In this document: positions 35,276-43,930 of the stretch, one piece after another
How the letters are laid out: each line of letters opens with the position of its first letter
How positions within the stretch are numbered: the stretch's first letter is position 1
NCBI GenBank assembly: GCA_036012155.1
Contig: DASCOT010000213.1
Coordinates: 1-64,000 of the forward strand
Reading direction: 5' to 3'
Length of the DNA stretch: 64,000 nt
Source: DASCOT01 sp036012155
GTDB taxonomy: Bacteria > Acidobacteriota > UBA890 > WLXD01
Notes under the pieces: model-generated
Database searches by the model: none
Seen by the model: the letters and a program-made list of their open reading frames with translations, nothing else
Told to the model about the DNA's origin: nothing
Translations under genes and position numbers: made by a program

Positions 35276-36352
35276 ATGCGAGCATCCGCGCCAGCAGGCC
35301 ATCGCCGACGTCGATTCGCTTCACCGACCTTGGTCACAGCCGCCATCACGCTGACCCTCGCAGCAGGCAGCGTACCGGCCCAAAACTCGTTTCCCGGCGA
35401 CCCCGGAATGCGCGACGCCGCTCGCGCCCTACTGAACTCCTCCGAGAGCGAACGCCGGCACTGGGCGCTGAGCGGCTTCGAGGACGAGGAACGGTTCAAC
35501 TGAGCCTACACGCCCGTGCCTCGCCAGGGCTTTCCGCTGCGCGAGATGACCGAGGCAGAGCGCGAGATCACCTGGGACCTGGTCGCCTCAGGTCTCGGCG
35601 AGCGCAGACTACGCCAGGCTAGAGACGTCATCAAGCTCGAGGAGGTCCTCTACGAGCGCTCTGAGCAATCCGATTTCCGCGACCCGGATCAGTACTTGAT
35701 CTCGGTCTTCGGGGCGCCCGGTAGCCTCGGGCGATGGGGGTGGCGCTTCGAGGGCCATCACCTGTCGCTGAACTTCACGCTGCTCGATGGGCGGGTCGTC
35801 GGTACAACACCAGCGTTCTTCGGGGGCAACCCGGCCTACGTCGGTGAGGGGCTGCACTCAGGGCTACGACCGTTTGCGGAGGAGGAGGATCGCGCCCGCC
35901 TGCTGCTGCACAACCTCGGTCCCGCCGAGCGCAGGACGGCGGTGTTTACTGATACCGCTCCGGACGACATCCTGACAAGCAACTCGCAGGTCGCCACCCG
36001 ACCCACGGCAACGGGGATTCGCTATGGCCAGCTGGCCGAGTCCCAGCAACAGGCACTGTGGGGTCTGCTCGAGCTGTATGCGGCTCGTCTGGAGGACTCG
36101 CTCGCCGAGAGCGAACTTGCCGAGATCCGCGCTCGCGGCCTCGACGAGCTTCGATTCGCCTGGGCCGGTGGCCTGGAAGCCGGTGAGCCGCACTACTACC
36201 GCATCCAGGGTCCCACCTTCGTGGTCGAATACGACAACACCCAGAACGACGCGAACCATGTGCACACCGCATGGCGCAACTTCGAGCGCGACTTCGGCCG
36301 TGATCCCCTGCGCGAGCACCTGGCAGCAGCCCACAGCCATCCGCGACGCTAG
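35276..36352 (+). pseudogene. DUF3500 secreted protein interrupted by an in-frame TGA
   Basis: The frame from the ATG at 35276 encodes a signal peptide (LTLAAGSVPAQ) and a DUF3500 domain, but TGA occurs at 35501-35503. Directly after it the same frame continues as AYTPVPRQGFPLREM and runs to 36352 with the family's WGWRFEGHHLSLNFTLLDG and NPAYVGEGLHSGLRPFA. By my recollection of the family, which was not checked against an alignment, this position is usually Trp, so TGG to TGA is the simplest explanation. Whether it is a true nonsense mutation, a sequencing error or a readthrough codon cannot be decided here. It is unlikely to be selenocysteine: I see no SECIS hairpin after it. A GTG at 35516 could allow synthesis of the C-terminal part alone, without a signal peptide. 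Function of DUF3500 is unknown. Confidence 0.8.
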
Positions 36353-36602
36353 CCCTACAGGAAGGGGCGGTGCGTCGATCGAGTAGGCGCGCTATTCAGC
36401 CGCGCAACGGCTAGCAGAATCGTGGCGGAACCAACGGATGCTCACCCGCGACGCGCCTCCCGAGTCCGGCGCCGTCGCTAGGGTCAGGCCCTATTTGGCC
36501 GGCGCTGACCGAAAAGTGTTGCTCCGGCACTCTTCGCCTCCCTAGACTCGATCCTGGTTGGTCGAGCCAGCCACGCGCGCCTCCCCATGCTCGCAGAGTC
36601 AC
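36353..36602. other. Intergenic region with a possible hairpin
   Basis: No gene supported in these 250 bases. GGTCAG (36482-36487) pairs with CTGACC (36505-36510), with inner GCC/GGC pairing, a possible terminator for the upstream gene or leader structure; there is no T-tract. The promoter of the M23 peptidase gene should lie here, but no clear -35/-10 pair stands out. Confidence 0.35.
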
Positions 36603-37412
36603 GTGAAACGCTCGTGTCTGGCACTCGTTGCCTTGTTGACGGTGGGCTGCGCTCATGGCGCCGCGCTTCGTCCCGATCGTCGCCCGACCGTACCCCCGGC
36701 TGAGGCTCCGACTCCAGGCTCACCGCCGGCTGCGACTCCGACTGCAGACCCGTCCCCAGCTGAGACGCCGCCCCCGAATCCGGCTGGAGTCTGGGTTCCG
36801 GCACCGCCTCGGGTCCGCAAGACGGCCGCCACCCGGACCCCGACCAGAACTCCGGATGTGCTCGTGACCCCGACCGCAATCCCGGCTGCGACCGGCGGCA
36901 AGGCTCTGTTCATGCCGGAGTGCTACGAGCCGCCGCCGAATATGCCGGCGATCGAAAGGGCCGATTCGACAGGCTGGCACCTTCCGGTGGCGCAGGTCGG
37001 CAACAATGCCGTTCTCAGCCACTTCGGCGCGCCGCGAGATCGCGGCGCGCGAAGCCATGCTGGAATCGACATCGCAGCCTCCCGAGGCGCCCTCGTGCAC
37101 GCGCCGCTCGATGCGCGAGTCATCACCTCGCGCAACAGTGGCCGTGGTGGCAACACCGTTGTACTCCTGGACGCCAGCGAGAAGATCCAGTTCGTCTTCA
37201 CCCACCTCGACTCCCGCGCCGTGAGCGCTGGAGAGCACGTGCTGAGCGGTCAGCAAATCGGTGCTGTCGGCACTACAGGCAACGCTGCCGGCGGCGTTCC
37301 ACACCTGCACTTCGAGGTGCATGACTTCGCCGGGCCGATCGACCCTTGCCCGCTGTTGGATCGCGCACCTGGTGCGAGCGTCAGTTGCCCGGCGGAGCTG
37401 GCTGCCCGATAG
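36603..37412 (+). CDS. M23-family peptidoglycan endopeptidase lipoprotein
   Basis: Envelope protein of 269 residues. GTG at 36603 gives a short signal peptide with a lipobox (LLTVGC). A Pro/Thr/Ala-rich linker of roughly 80 residues (for example PPAEAPTPGSPPAATPT) follows, which would span the periplasm. The C-terminal LytM domain keeps the zinc ligands HAGID (HxxxD) and HLHFEV (HxH), so it should be active on peptide cross-links of peptidoglycan. A frame start at 36558 is open, but would put 15 extra residues before the signal peptide. The cupredoxin lipoprotein gene follows 10 bases later. Confidence 0.9.
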   Translation: MKRSCLALVALLTVGCAHGAALRPDRRPTVPPAEAPTPGSPPAATPTADPSPAETPPPNPAGVWVPAPPRVRKTAATRTPTRTPDVLVTPTAIPAATGGKALFMPECYEPPPNMPAIERADSTGWHLPVAQVGNNAVLSHFGAPRDRGARSHAGIDIAASRGALVHAPLDARVITSRNSGRGGNTVVLLDASEKIQFVFTHLDSRAVSAGEHVLSGQQIGAVGTTGNAAGGVPHLHFEVHDFAGPIDPCPLLDRAPGASVSCPAELAAR

Positions 37413-37422
37413 ACTGGGCAAC

Positions 37423-38091
37423 ATGATCGCCAGAGTCGGACGCACCTCGCGGCACCCCCGGTGGGGATTGCTTGCCTGCACCGTAGCCATTGCCTCCTGC
37501 GCCGCCGAAGATCGGCCGCCGGGCCCTGCCGAGACCGAAAGCCGGGCGCCCGCCACGAAGGCCGTCGGATCGCTCGTTGCAACCGTGCCCGGGCGCGCTG
37601 GCCCTGCCCTGGTGGCCCTGGAACCCCGATCGGCATACGACAACGAACCACCTGCGTCGGCGGCGCTGATCGATCAGTTTGGCTACACATTCGAGCCGCC
37701 GCTATCGATCGCCCAGCAGGGCCAACCGGTCAGGTTCGGCAACAGCGAGGATGTCGATCATCACGTGCGCGTAGCGCACGCCGAGACTCGGGCGGTGGTC
37801 GTCAACACCAACCTGCTGATGGACGAGAGCGTCGAACACGTCTTCGCCGAGCCGGGTCCCTATACCGTGCGTTGTGACATCCATCCGGCGATGATGGCGG
37901 TGATCCTCGTCCTCTCGCATCCATACGGGGCCGTCACCAACAATGCCGGCGAGTTTCGCATTGACGGCATACCGCCAGGCGCCTACGACCTATCGGGATG
38001 GGATGTTGCCGGCGAGCAATTCATCGAGCTCGCGGTACAGGTAAGCAAACCGGCGGACGGTATCGAGCTAGAGCTCAACCCGCGGGAATAG
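37423..38091 (+). CDS. Cupredoxin lipoprotein with carboxypeptidase-regulatory-like domain
   Basis: Lipoprotein of 222 residues with a lipobox (VAIASC). The cupredoxin domain has a likely type 1 copper site: His in DVDHHVRVAH, then CDIHPAM giving the Cys, second His and Met ligands. The C-terminal region (NNAGEFRIDGIPPGAYDLSGWDV) is the carboxypeptidase D regulatory-like fold often fused to these cupredoxins. Presumed periplasmic electron carrier or copper-binding protein; partner unknown. It probably forms an operon with the M23 peptidase gene 10 bases upstream. Confidence 0.85.
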   Translation: MIARVGRTSRHPRWGLLACTVAIASCAAEDRPPGPAETESRAPATKAVGSLVATVPGRAGPALVALEPRSAYDNEPPASAALIDQFGYTFEPPLSIAQQGQPVRFGNSEDVDHHVRVAHAETRAVVVNTNLLMDESVEHVFAEPGPYTVRCDIHPAMMAVILVLSHPYGAVTNNAGEFRIDGIPPGAYDLSGWDVAGEQFIELAVQVSKPADGIELELNPRE

Positions 38092-38120
38092 CCCCGGAGC
38101 TATGCTCCCAAGAGAAGCGC

Positions 38121-38606
38121 CTACGCGGCGATCCCGTGGCGTCCATCTTCCTGGCGCAGTGCTTCTGTCAACTCGTTCAAGGCCAGGGCGACCCCCTTGA
38201 GCTCGTCGTCGGGGCGCAACGTGCACGTGTGCCCGTAGTCGCCGGCTTTGAGGCGGTCGATATGGCGCCGAATGGCCACCTGCGGACCGACAAAGCGGTG
38301 CGTCAGCCAGATCGCGAAGGCACCGCAGACCACCGCAAGCAGTGGAAACAACAGGGCCATCCAAATCTCCAGGCTGCGTAACGGCTGTCCCACCGCCACG
38401 GCAAGCTCGAGGGGATCGATCGAGGTGTTGAGCATCGCCTGGCCCATGATCCGCTGGAACGCATAGATCAACAGCATCTGCGTCACTGCCGCGGCGATGC
38501 CCGCGACAGCGAAGAAGTACAGGCCGTAGCGGTACTGTACGCGTGGGTTCAGGAGAAAATTGCGAATCTGGCGACGGTTTCGCTGGACGTTGGCTTGTTG
38601 GGGCAT
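38121..38606 (-). CDS. HAMP-domain membrane protein of the minor pilin operon
   Basis: Protein of 161 residues: two transmembrane helices (near residues 30-50 and 80-105) and a C-terminal HAMP-like region (RFVGPQVAIRRHIDRLKAGDYGHTCTLRPDDEL). No kinase, cyclase or methyl-accepting domain follows, so it is a HAMP-only protein that would need a partner to signal. ATG 38606 is preceded by GGAGG. It is the last gene of the pilin run, and similar proteins follow minor pilin genes in other bacteria, so a role in pilus assembly or sensing is likely. Confidence 0.78.
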   Translation of the reverse strand: MPQQANVQRNRRQIRNFLLNPRVQYRYGLYFFAVAGIAAAVTQMLLIYAFQRIMGQAMLNTSIDPLELAVAVGQPLRSLEIWMALLFPLLAVVCGAFAIWLTHRFVGPQVAIRRHIDRLKAGDYGHTCTLRPDDELKGVALALNELTEALRQEDGRHGIAA

Positions 38607-38625
38607 AGCGCCCTCCTCCCTCTCT

Positions 38626-39285
38626 CTACTGGGCATTGTGTACCTTCACCTGAGCGGTAAGCTCGTAGTTGGTATGCGTATCGCCGACAAGCTGAGTGAC
38701 CGAGTCGTCAACCAGGTCGATCTGGACGGCCACCGAGCGAATCCGACCGCGATCGGCAGCACCGAGTCCGCTGACGCCGGGAGTTAGCTCGGCGCCCGTT
38801 TCATCGAAATAGCGGAAGACGGTCTGACCGCTGGTTAGGCTGTCCACCAATACTTGACCGGTGGTCTCGGCCGTCCAGGAACTGCCGTCCCAACAGTCGA
38901 CGCTGCGGTGGATCTGCGCACCGACGACCGAGTAGCTCAGACGCTCCGCACCCCCGTTGACAGCGTTTTCGAACCCGGCGGCGCACGGTGAGCCACTGTC
39001 GCCGTCATCGACGTCGGCGGCAAACTGAATAGCCGACGCGGTCGCGACGCTGAAGATCTCGCCGACGGTACCGATGTCGTACCCGGCTACGCGCGTCTCG
39101 CGAACGATCTTGTCGAGCGCCACTCGAGCCTCCTGCCTCATTCCCATATCGGCCTGTTGTGACTCGAATACGTTCTGTCCACCCGTGAGCATCGACACCA
39201 CTCCGCCCACCACCAGGGTGAGAATCGTGGCGGCAATGAGCAGCTCCAGCAGACCGCTGCCGACATCATCGGCGTGGACACGCAT
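38626..39285 (-). CDS. pilW: PilW-like type IV minor pilin
   Basis: Prepilin-like protein of 219 residues. The short leader ends in G followed by SGLLELLIAATIL, with Glu at +5 of the mature chain, so it would be cleaved and methylated by PilD and packed by its N-terminal helix. Length and the sequence after the helix fit PilW. ATG at 39285 lies four bases after the stop of pilV. Role: assembly or priming of type IV pili together with PilV and PilX. Confidence 0.85.
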   Translation of the reverse strand: MRVHADDVGSGLLELLIAATILTLVVGGVVSMLTGGQNVFESQQADMGMRQEARVALDKIVRETRVAGYDIGTVGEIFSVATASAIQFAADVDDGDSGSPCAAGFENAVNGGAERLSYSVVGAQIHRSVDCWDGSSWTAETTGQVLVDSLTSGQTVFRYFDETGAELTPGVSGLGAADRGRIRSVAVQIDLVDDSVTQLVGDTHTNYELTAQVKVHNAQ

Positions 39286-39289
39286 CGGC

Positions 39290-39751
39290 TTAACGAGGGG
39301 CCGCAATGGCCGTCAGCGTGGTCTCCTTGACCGTCCCGCTGGCGGCGATCTGCGCGATGACTCGAACATCGAGTTGGAAGTAGTCGCCCTGATCGACGAT
39401 TGCCCAGCGACGGGTGTAGTCGACGTCGCCGTCGTCTTCGACATCCGGCGAATCGGAATACCCGCTCTCATCGGAGAGTAGCGAACCGCCCGCAGCCAAG
39501 CTGTTGTAGGGGATCTGGCGCAGCTGCTCTATCTTCTCGCTTGCCAGCGTCGTGACCTGAGTGATGTCGTCGGCTGCCTTGTTGATTGCCGCGCTGGCTA
39601 CGTAGAGCTGCGTCACCGAAAGCAAGACCATGAGCAGCAGCAGCATCGCGATGGTCGTCTCGAGCAGCGAGACTCCGCCCTCGCTCGACTCGCAGATCGC
39701 ATGGTCACCCAGAGACGCACGGTTGGAGCACTGGCGCTGCGCTACTCTCAC
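39290..39751 (-). CDS. pilV: PilV-like type IV minor pilin
   Basis: Prepilin-like protein of 153 residues. The processing site is GG followed by VSLLETTIAMLLLLMVLLS with Glu at +5, typical for PilV. The GTG start at 39751 overlaps the upstream pilX stop in a GTGA. It ends four bases before pilW. The leader is long (about 26 residues) if GTG 39751 is right; an internal start would shorten it. Confidence 0.82.
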   Translation of the reverse strand: MRVAQRQCSNRASLGDHAICESSEGGVSLLETTIAMLLLLMVLLSVTQLYVASAAINKAADDITQVTTLASEKIEQLRQIPYNSLAAGGSLLSDESGYSDSPDVEDDGDVDYTRRWAIVDQGDYFQLDVRVIAQIAASGTVKETTLTAIAAPR

Positions 39752-41346
39752 GGACCCGACTCCTGGAACCAGTTGGTGACCTCGACTCGTTCGATCGACA
39801 CGACTCGTGAAGCACCGGGCATGCCCGGCGGCAGGTTGGTGCTCAACGATGGAACGTGGAACACCCCCGGCACGTTGGTGCCGAGATCGAACGTCGTGGA
39901 GACCAGCGCCCCGGCAACCGCTGTCTGCTTGGTTACGGATATCTCGTCTTGCCCGTAGATGGCGGCGAAGACGCTGACATGCGTCGCCTCGTCGATGAGC
40001 ACGTCGTCGGCGGCGATCAGCCCGAGGTTCCCGTCGGCAATGTAGTTGCCGCTCGGAACGACGAAGCCGTCAATGTGCATGTCATTGGTCGCATAGATCG
40101 TGCCCGTTCCGTCGTACTTCACGCCTCGCAGCCCGGGCTGGCCATGCGGCTGCCCGAGGCGCAACGACCCGTCGACCCTGACGATGCCGGAGATATCCAG
40201 TGCCAGCGTGCTCGGATCCCAGGAGATCGAGTTGCCGTTGGCGTCCGAATGGCTGAACGCGGCGATGCTCTCGGAGATCTCGGCCTCGGTGATCGTCAAC
40301 GAATTGGCGTCGAGGAAATCCTGGTGCGTGGACCAGGCTGTCCCCGTCGCCGGGTCGACGTAAGGATCGGCGAGTGTCGGAAACTCCACCTGGTCGGTGT
40401 CGTACGCACCCCAGTAGTCGGAATGGACCTCCGATGAGGGCCCCACGGTTCCGTCCGCACGAACCCCATCAATGGTCTCCTTGGTACCGTTGCTGTCGTC
40501 GTTTACCTCGCCGATGTAGGCGCTTCCGGTCAGCGAGATGTCGGCATGCTGCGCACGAATGACGGTCTCGAGAGTCTCGACGTTCACGCCATTCACCACC
40601 ACCGTCGGCAGCGCCGGCAACTTCCCTGCGTCGGTAGCACCGAACCAGTCGACGGCATCGCCGTAGTGGTTGTGAATGTCGGCGCTGCCACCGAACTCGA
40701 TTGTCGGCGGTGACGACTCGTCGCCGATGACGTGCACTGATCCACGCACGGCCACGTGCCCGTTGATCGTGCCGCCGCCAGCACCAGAGTCGGCAAAGAT
40801 GGCGTTGTCCCAGACGCCGTGGGCACTCAGTTGTGTCCCGACGTCGGCGCGCACAACCTGCATCGCTTGGTCCCCGGTGCCGCCGCTACCGATCGACCGC
40901 GTCCGAAACGTCACGACAGGATCGGTGCCCGACATACTGAGCGTCGGCGGCATCCAGATCTGGCGAGTGAAGGAACCGTAACCAGCGCTCTGCGAGTTAC
41001 CCAAGTCGACGTAGCCCGGAATCACCTCCCCGCCGGCATCGGTCGGCAACACCAGGGCGGTGCCGTCGATCGTGACCGTCGAGGGGAACGGGTCGACGAG
41101 CGCCCACGGCCCGGACTCGAGCACCTGGTCGATCCAAGTGAAATCAGCACGCAGGTCGACGATCGTCCGCTCGATGCCCGAGTCAGCTGCATAGTACACG
41201 GTAGCACGATTTCGATAGTTGCCGGAGATGTCGAGCTCCGAGACCCCGGCAGTAACCAAACCCATCGCCAGCGCCATGGTGATCGCCATGACCAGCAGCG
41301 TGATGACGTACGCGGAGCCGACGTCATGCTGGAGCGTCTGCGTCAC
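39748..41346 (-). CDS. pilX: PilX-like large minor pilin/pilus assembly protein
   Basis: Protein of 532 residues. The N-terminus is PilX-like: GSAYVITLLVMAITMALAMGLVTAG, then NYRNRATVYYAADSGIERTI, the helix pattern that follows. The large remaining region is beta-rich with Gly/Asp repeats (for example SADIHNHYGDAVDWFG and TGTIYATNDMHIDGF), possibly a beta-helix surface or adhesin domain. GTG at 41346 is chosen because AAGGAG precedes it and homology begins there; the frame is open another 58 codons upstream without similarity. First gene of the pilin operon. Confidence 0.82.
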   Translation of the reverse strand: MTQTLQHDVGSAYVITLLVMAITMALAMGLVTAGVSELDISGNYRNRATVYYAADSGIERTIVDLRADFTWIDQVLESGPWALVDPFPSTVTIDGTALVLPTDAGGEVIPGYVDLGNSQSAGYGSFTRQIWMPPTLSMSGTDPVVTFRTRSIGSGGTGDQAMQVVRADVGTQLSAHGVWDNAIFADSGAGGGTINGHVAVRGSVHVIGDESSPPTIEFGGSADIHNHYGDAVDWFGATDAGKLPALPTVVVNGVNVETLETVIRAQHADISLTGSAYIGEVNDDSNGTKETIDGVRADGTVGPSSEVHSDYWGAYDTDQVEFPTLADPYVDPATGTAWSTHQDFLDANSLTITEAEISESIAAFSHSDANGNSISWDPSTLALDISGIVRVDGSLRLGQPHGQPGLRGVKYDGTGTIYATNDMHIDGFVVPSGNYIADGNLGLIAADDVLIDEATHVSVFAAIYGQDEISVTKQTAVAGALVSTTFDLGTNVPGVFHVPSLSTNLPPGMPGASRVVSIERVEVTNWFQESGP

Positions 41347-41732
41347 TTGGTCGTCTCCTTCTGCTCGTCTGTGCCCATTGAAACTCAGTAAGAGATATCT
41401 CAAATCACCAGAACATAGATAACACCATATGGCAGGCATGCCCGGCCTCCTGAACCGACAGCTCGGCCATATCTCTGCGGACAGCGGCGGCCGACGTCCG
41501 CAACACCTGTGCATCGGCACCTAGGCCGACACCAGCCTCCTCGCACAGCTGCTGGCATCGTCCGGCATATCCGGCGGGATTCCGGCATACCGGACGCTGC
41601 GGCGCGCCTCGCCTGCAGCGGGCGGATAATAGACTTGGCGTCCGTTGAGAAACATCGTGGGCTATGGTCGAATGCCGGCAGCTTTTGTCGCACGTCGAAA
41701 CGATTCCACCGCACCGTTGGAGGACACCCGAC
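41347..41732. other. Divergent intergenic region between pilX and the S9 peptidase gene
   Basis: No gene is supported in these 386 bases. Contents: a 10-bp palindrome GAGATATCTC at 41392-41401 in the pilX leader; a stem-loop with TGCGGAC (41476-41482) and GTCCGCA (41496-41502); and two copies of TCCGGCATA at 41561 and 41581, exactly 20 bases apart, the second followed by CCGGA so that it forms a small hairpin. Promoters for both directions should lie here. Confidence 0.4.
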
Positions 41733-43847
41733 ATGAAGATTCGCCGATTCGCGCGCCCCGGACCGATCTCCGCGACGCTACTTGCCGGCCTCGCAGCAGG
41801 TGCCGCGCTCCCATCGGCGAGCTCGGCGCAGGCACTGGTTGCCGGCAGCGCCCCCACGGCTGTAGGAGCCGGCTCCGTGGCACAGCGGCCGTTGCTCACC
41901 ATCGACGACCAGTTTCTGTTGGAGCGCGTCGGATCGCCTCAGATCAGCCCCGACGGCATGCGGGTTGCCTATACGGTCGGCACCACGGACTACGACACCA
42001 ACAGCTCCGAGACGCGCATATGGGTCGTCAATCGCGATGGCGGGGCGCCGATTCCGATGACCGGCAAAGGGAGCTCGGCTTCGAGTCCGCGATGGAGCCC
42101 GGATGGACGGCTCCTGTCGTTCCTCGCATCCCGTGACGAAGGCAAGACACAGGTTTGGGCGCTCGATCTGACCACCGGTGGCGAAGCGGTCCAGCTGACC
42201 GAAGCCGAGGAAAGTGTATCAGGCTACGAGTGGAGCCCGGACGGCAGGCGGATGGCGCTGAGCATCAAGGACCCGGCGCTCGAGAAGAACCCGGCGGCCA
42301 AGACCAAGAGCGGCTCGGATATTCCCGAGCCCTGGGTCGTCGACCGGCTGCAGTTCAAGCGCGACTACGTCGGCTACCTGGATCACCGTCGCAACCATCT
42401 CTACACGTTCGATCTGGCCAGCAAGAAGATCGTGCAGATCACCTCGGGCGATTACGACGATTCCCAGGCGGTGTGGTCGCCCGACAGCCAGATGATCGCC
42501 TTCGTCAGCAATCGCACCGACGCCGCCGACGACAACTTCGATACCAACATCTGGCTCGTCGACGCCGATAACACCGACAAGGGCGCGCGGCTGACACAGG
42601 TCACCAGGAACCCCGGCCCGGACGGCTCGCCGACTTGGAGCCCGGATGGAAGACGCATCGCCCACGTTACCGAGACGGATCCCGCTCACGCCCCCTACGA
42701 TATCGCCAAGGTGGCGGTGATCGAGCCGGGTGGACAGGCAAGGGTCCTCACCGAGGACCTGGACCGCGGCAGCCGACGTCCGATGTTCACCGCCGACGGC
42801 AACTCGGTCTACTTCCAGGTCGATGACAGCGGCGAGCGTCACCTGGCGATGGTTCCCACCACCGGCGGCGAAGTGACCCGGGTTATCGACGGGCCGCGCA
42901 GCGTCAACGCGGTGACCATCTCCGACGACGGTACGATCGTCGCGCTCATCAGCGAGCCGCGCGAGCCGGGCAATCTCTACCTTCGCGAGGACAACGGCGC
43001 TCTGCGCAAGCTCACGCGCAACAACGACGAGACGCTGACCGGAGTCGATCTGGCCGAGGTCGAGAACGTGCAGTTCCCGAGCGCCGATGGCACCGAGATC
43101 GAGGGCTTTATCTTCAAGCCACCGGGCTTTCAGGAGGGCGTACGCTATCCGACCATCCTGCGGATCCATGGCGGTCCCGTGTCGCAGTACACCTACGGAT
43201 GGAACTACGAGGCGCAACTATTTGCCGCCAATGGCTACTTGGTGGTAACCACGAACCCGCGTGGATCATCCGGCTATGGCAAGGCATTCCAGATGGGGAT
43301 CTGGCAGTCCTGGGGTGAGAAAGACACCCAGGACGTGATCGCCGGCGTCGACCACGCCATCAAGCTCGGTTGGGCCGACCCTGACCGACTCGGAGTTGGC
43401 GGCTGGTCGTACGGAGGCATTCTCACCAACTACGTCATCACGCAGACGCAGCGATTCAAGGCTGCGATCGCCGGCGCCTCCGGAGCACACTGGATCAGCA
43501 GCTACGGACACGACCACTATCAGCGTTGGTACCGGCTCGAGTTCGGAAACCCCTGGGAACCCGAGTCGCGGGCGATCTACGAGAAGCTGTCGTCGTACAA
43601 CGATGTCGACAAGATCACCACACCGACGATGTGGGTCGGCGGCAAGGAGGACTGGAACGTCCCCATTATTCATGCCGAGATGATGTATCAGGCCGTCAAG
43701 AGCATGGGCCGCGAGGCGCTGCTCGTCGTGTACCCGAACATGCATCACGGTATAAACCTGCCCTATTACCGCAAGGATCTACATCAGCGCTATCTGGCCT
43801 GGTACGACAAGTACCTCGAGCCGCAAATGCCAGCGGCGGGCGAGTAG
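41733..43847 (+). CDS. S9-family prolyl oligopeptidase/acylaminoacyl peptidase
   Basis: Exported serine peptidase of 704 residues. The signal peptide is followed by an N-terminal beta-propeller with TolB/WD-like repeats (WSPDGRLLSFLA, WSPDSQMIAFVS, WSPDGRRIAHVT). The C-terminal alpha/beta-hydrolase domain has the oxyanion segment ILRIHGGP, nucleophile elbow GGWSYGG, and the catalytic aspartate and histidine regions GGKEDWNVP and MHHGINLP. GGAGGA lies upstream of ATG 41733. Degrades short peptides, presumably in the periplasm. Confidence 0.92.
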   Translation: MKIRRFARPGPISATLLAGLAAGAALPSASSAQALVAGSAPTAVGAGSVAQRPLLTIDDQFLLERVGSPQISPDGMRVAYTVGTTDYDTNSSETRIWVVNRDGGAPIPMTGKGSSASSPRWSPDGRLLSFLASRDEGKTQVWALDLTTGGEAVQLTEAEESVSGYEWSPDGRRMALSIKDPALEKNPAAKTKSGSDIPEPWVVDRLQFKRDYVGYLDHRRNHLYTFDLASKKIVQITSGDYDDSQAVWSPDSQMIAFVSNRTDAADDNFDTNIWLVDADNTDKGARLTQVTRNPGPDGSPTWSPDGRRIAHVTETDPAHAPYDIAKVAVIEPGGQARVLTEDLDRGSRRPMFTADGNSVYFQVDDSGERHLAMVPTTGGEVTRVIDGPRSVNAVTISDDGTIVALISEPREPGNLYLREDNGALRKLTRNNDETLTGVDLAEVENVQFPSADGTEIEGFIFKPPGFQEGVRYPTILRIHGGPVSQYTYGWNYEAQLFAANGYLVVTTNPRGSSGYGKAFQMGIWQSWGEKDTQDVIAGVDHAIKLGWADPDRLGVGGWSYGGILTNYVITQTQRFKAAIAGASGAHWISSYGHDHYQRWYRLEFGNPWEPESRAIYEKLSSYNDVDKITTPTMWVGGKEDWNVPIIHAEMMYQAVKSMGREALLVVYPNMHHGINLPYYRKDLHQRYLAWYDKYLEPQMPAAGE

Positions 43848-43930
43848 CAACAGCAACCAACAGCGTCTGTGCATCTGTCGGTGAAGCCAGATCCGGACCC
43901 GGTGTGTGAGCGCCCTGAAGGAGGGCAACC

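Noticed and set aside
35501..35503. Second selenocysteine codon in the DUF3500 gene
   Set aside because: The position appears to be Trp in the family, and no stem-loop with a GU apical loop lies at the right distance.
41347..41520. N-terminal extension of PilX or cyclic di-GMP riboswitch in its leader
   Set aside because: The extension shows no pilin similarity and a ribosome-binding site precedes GTG 41346; conserved riboswitch core motifs were not found.
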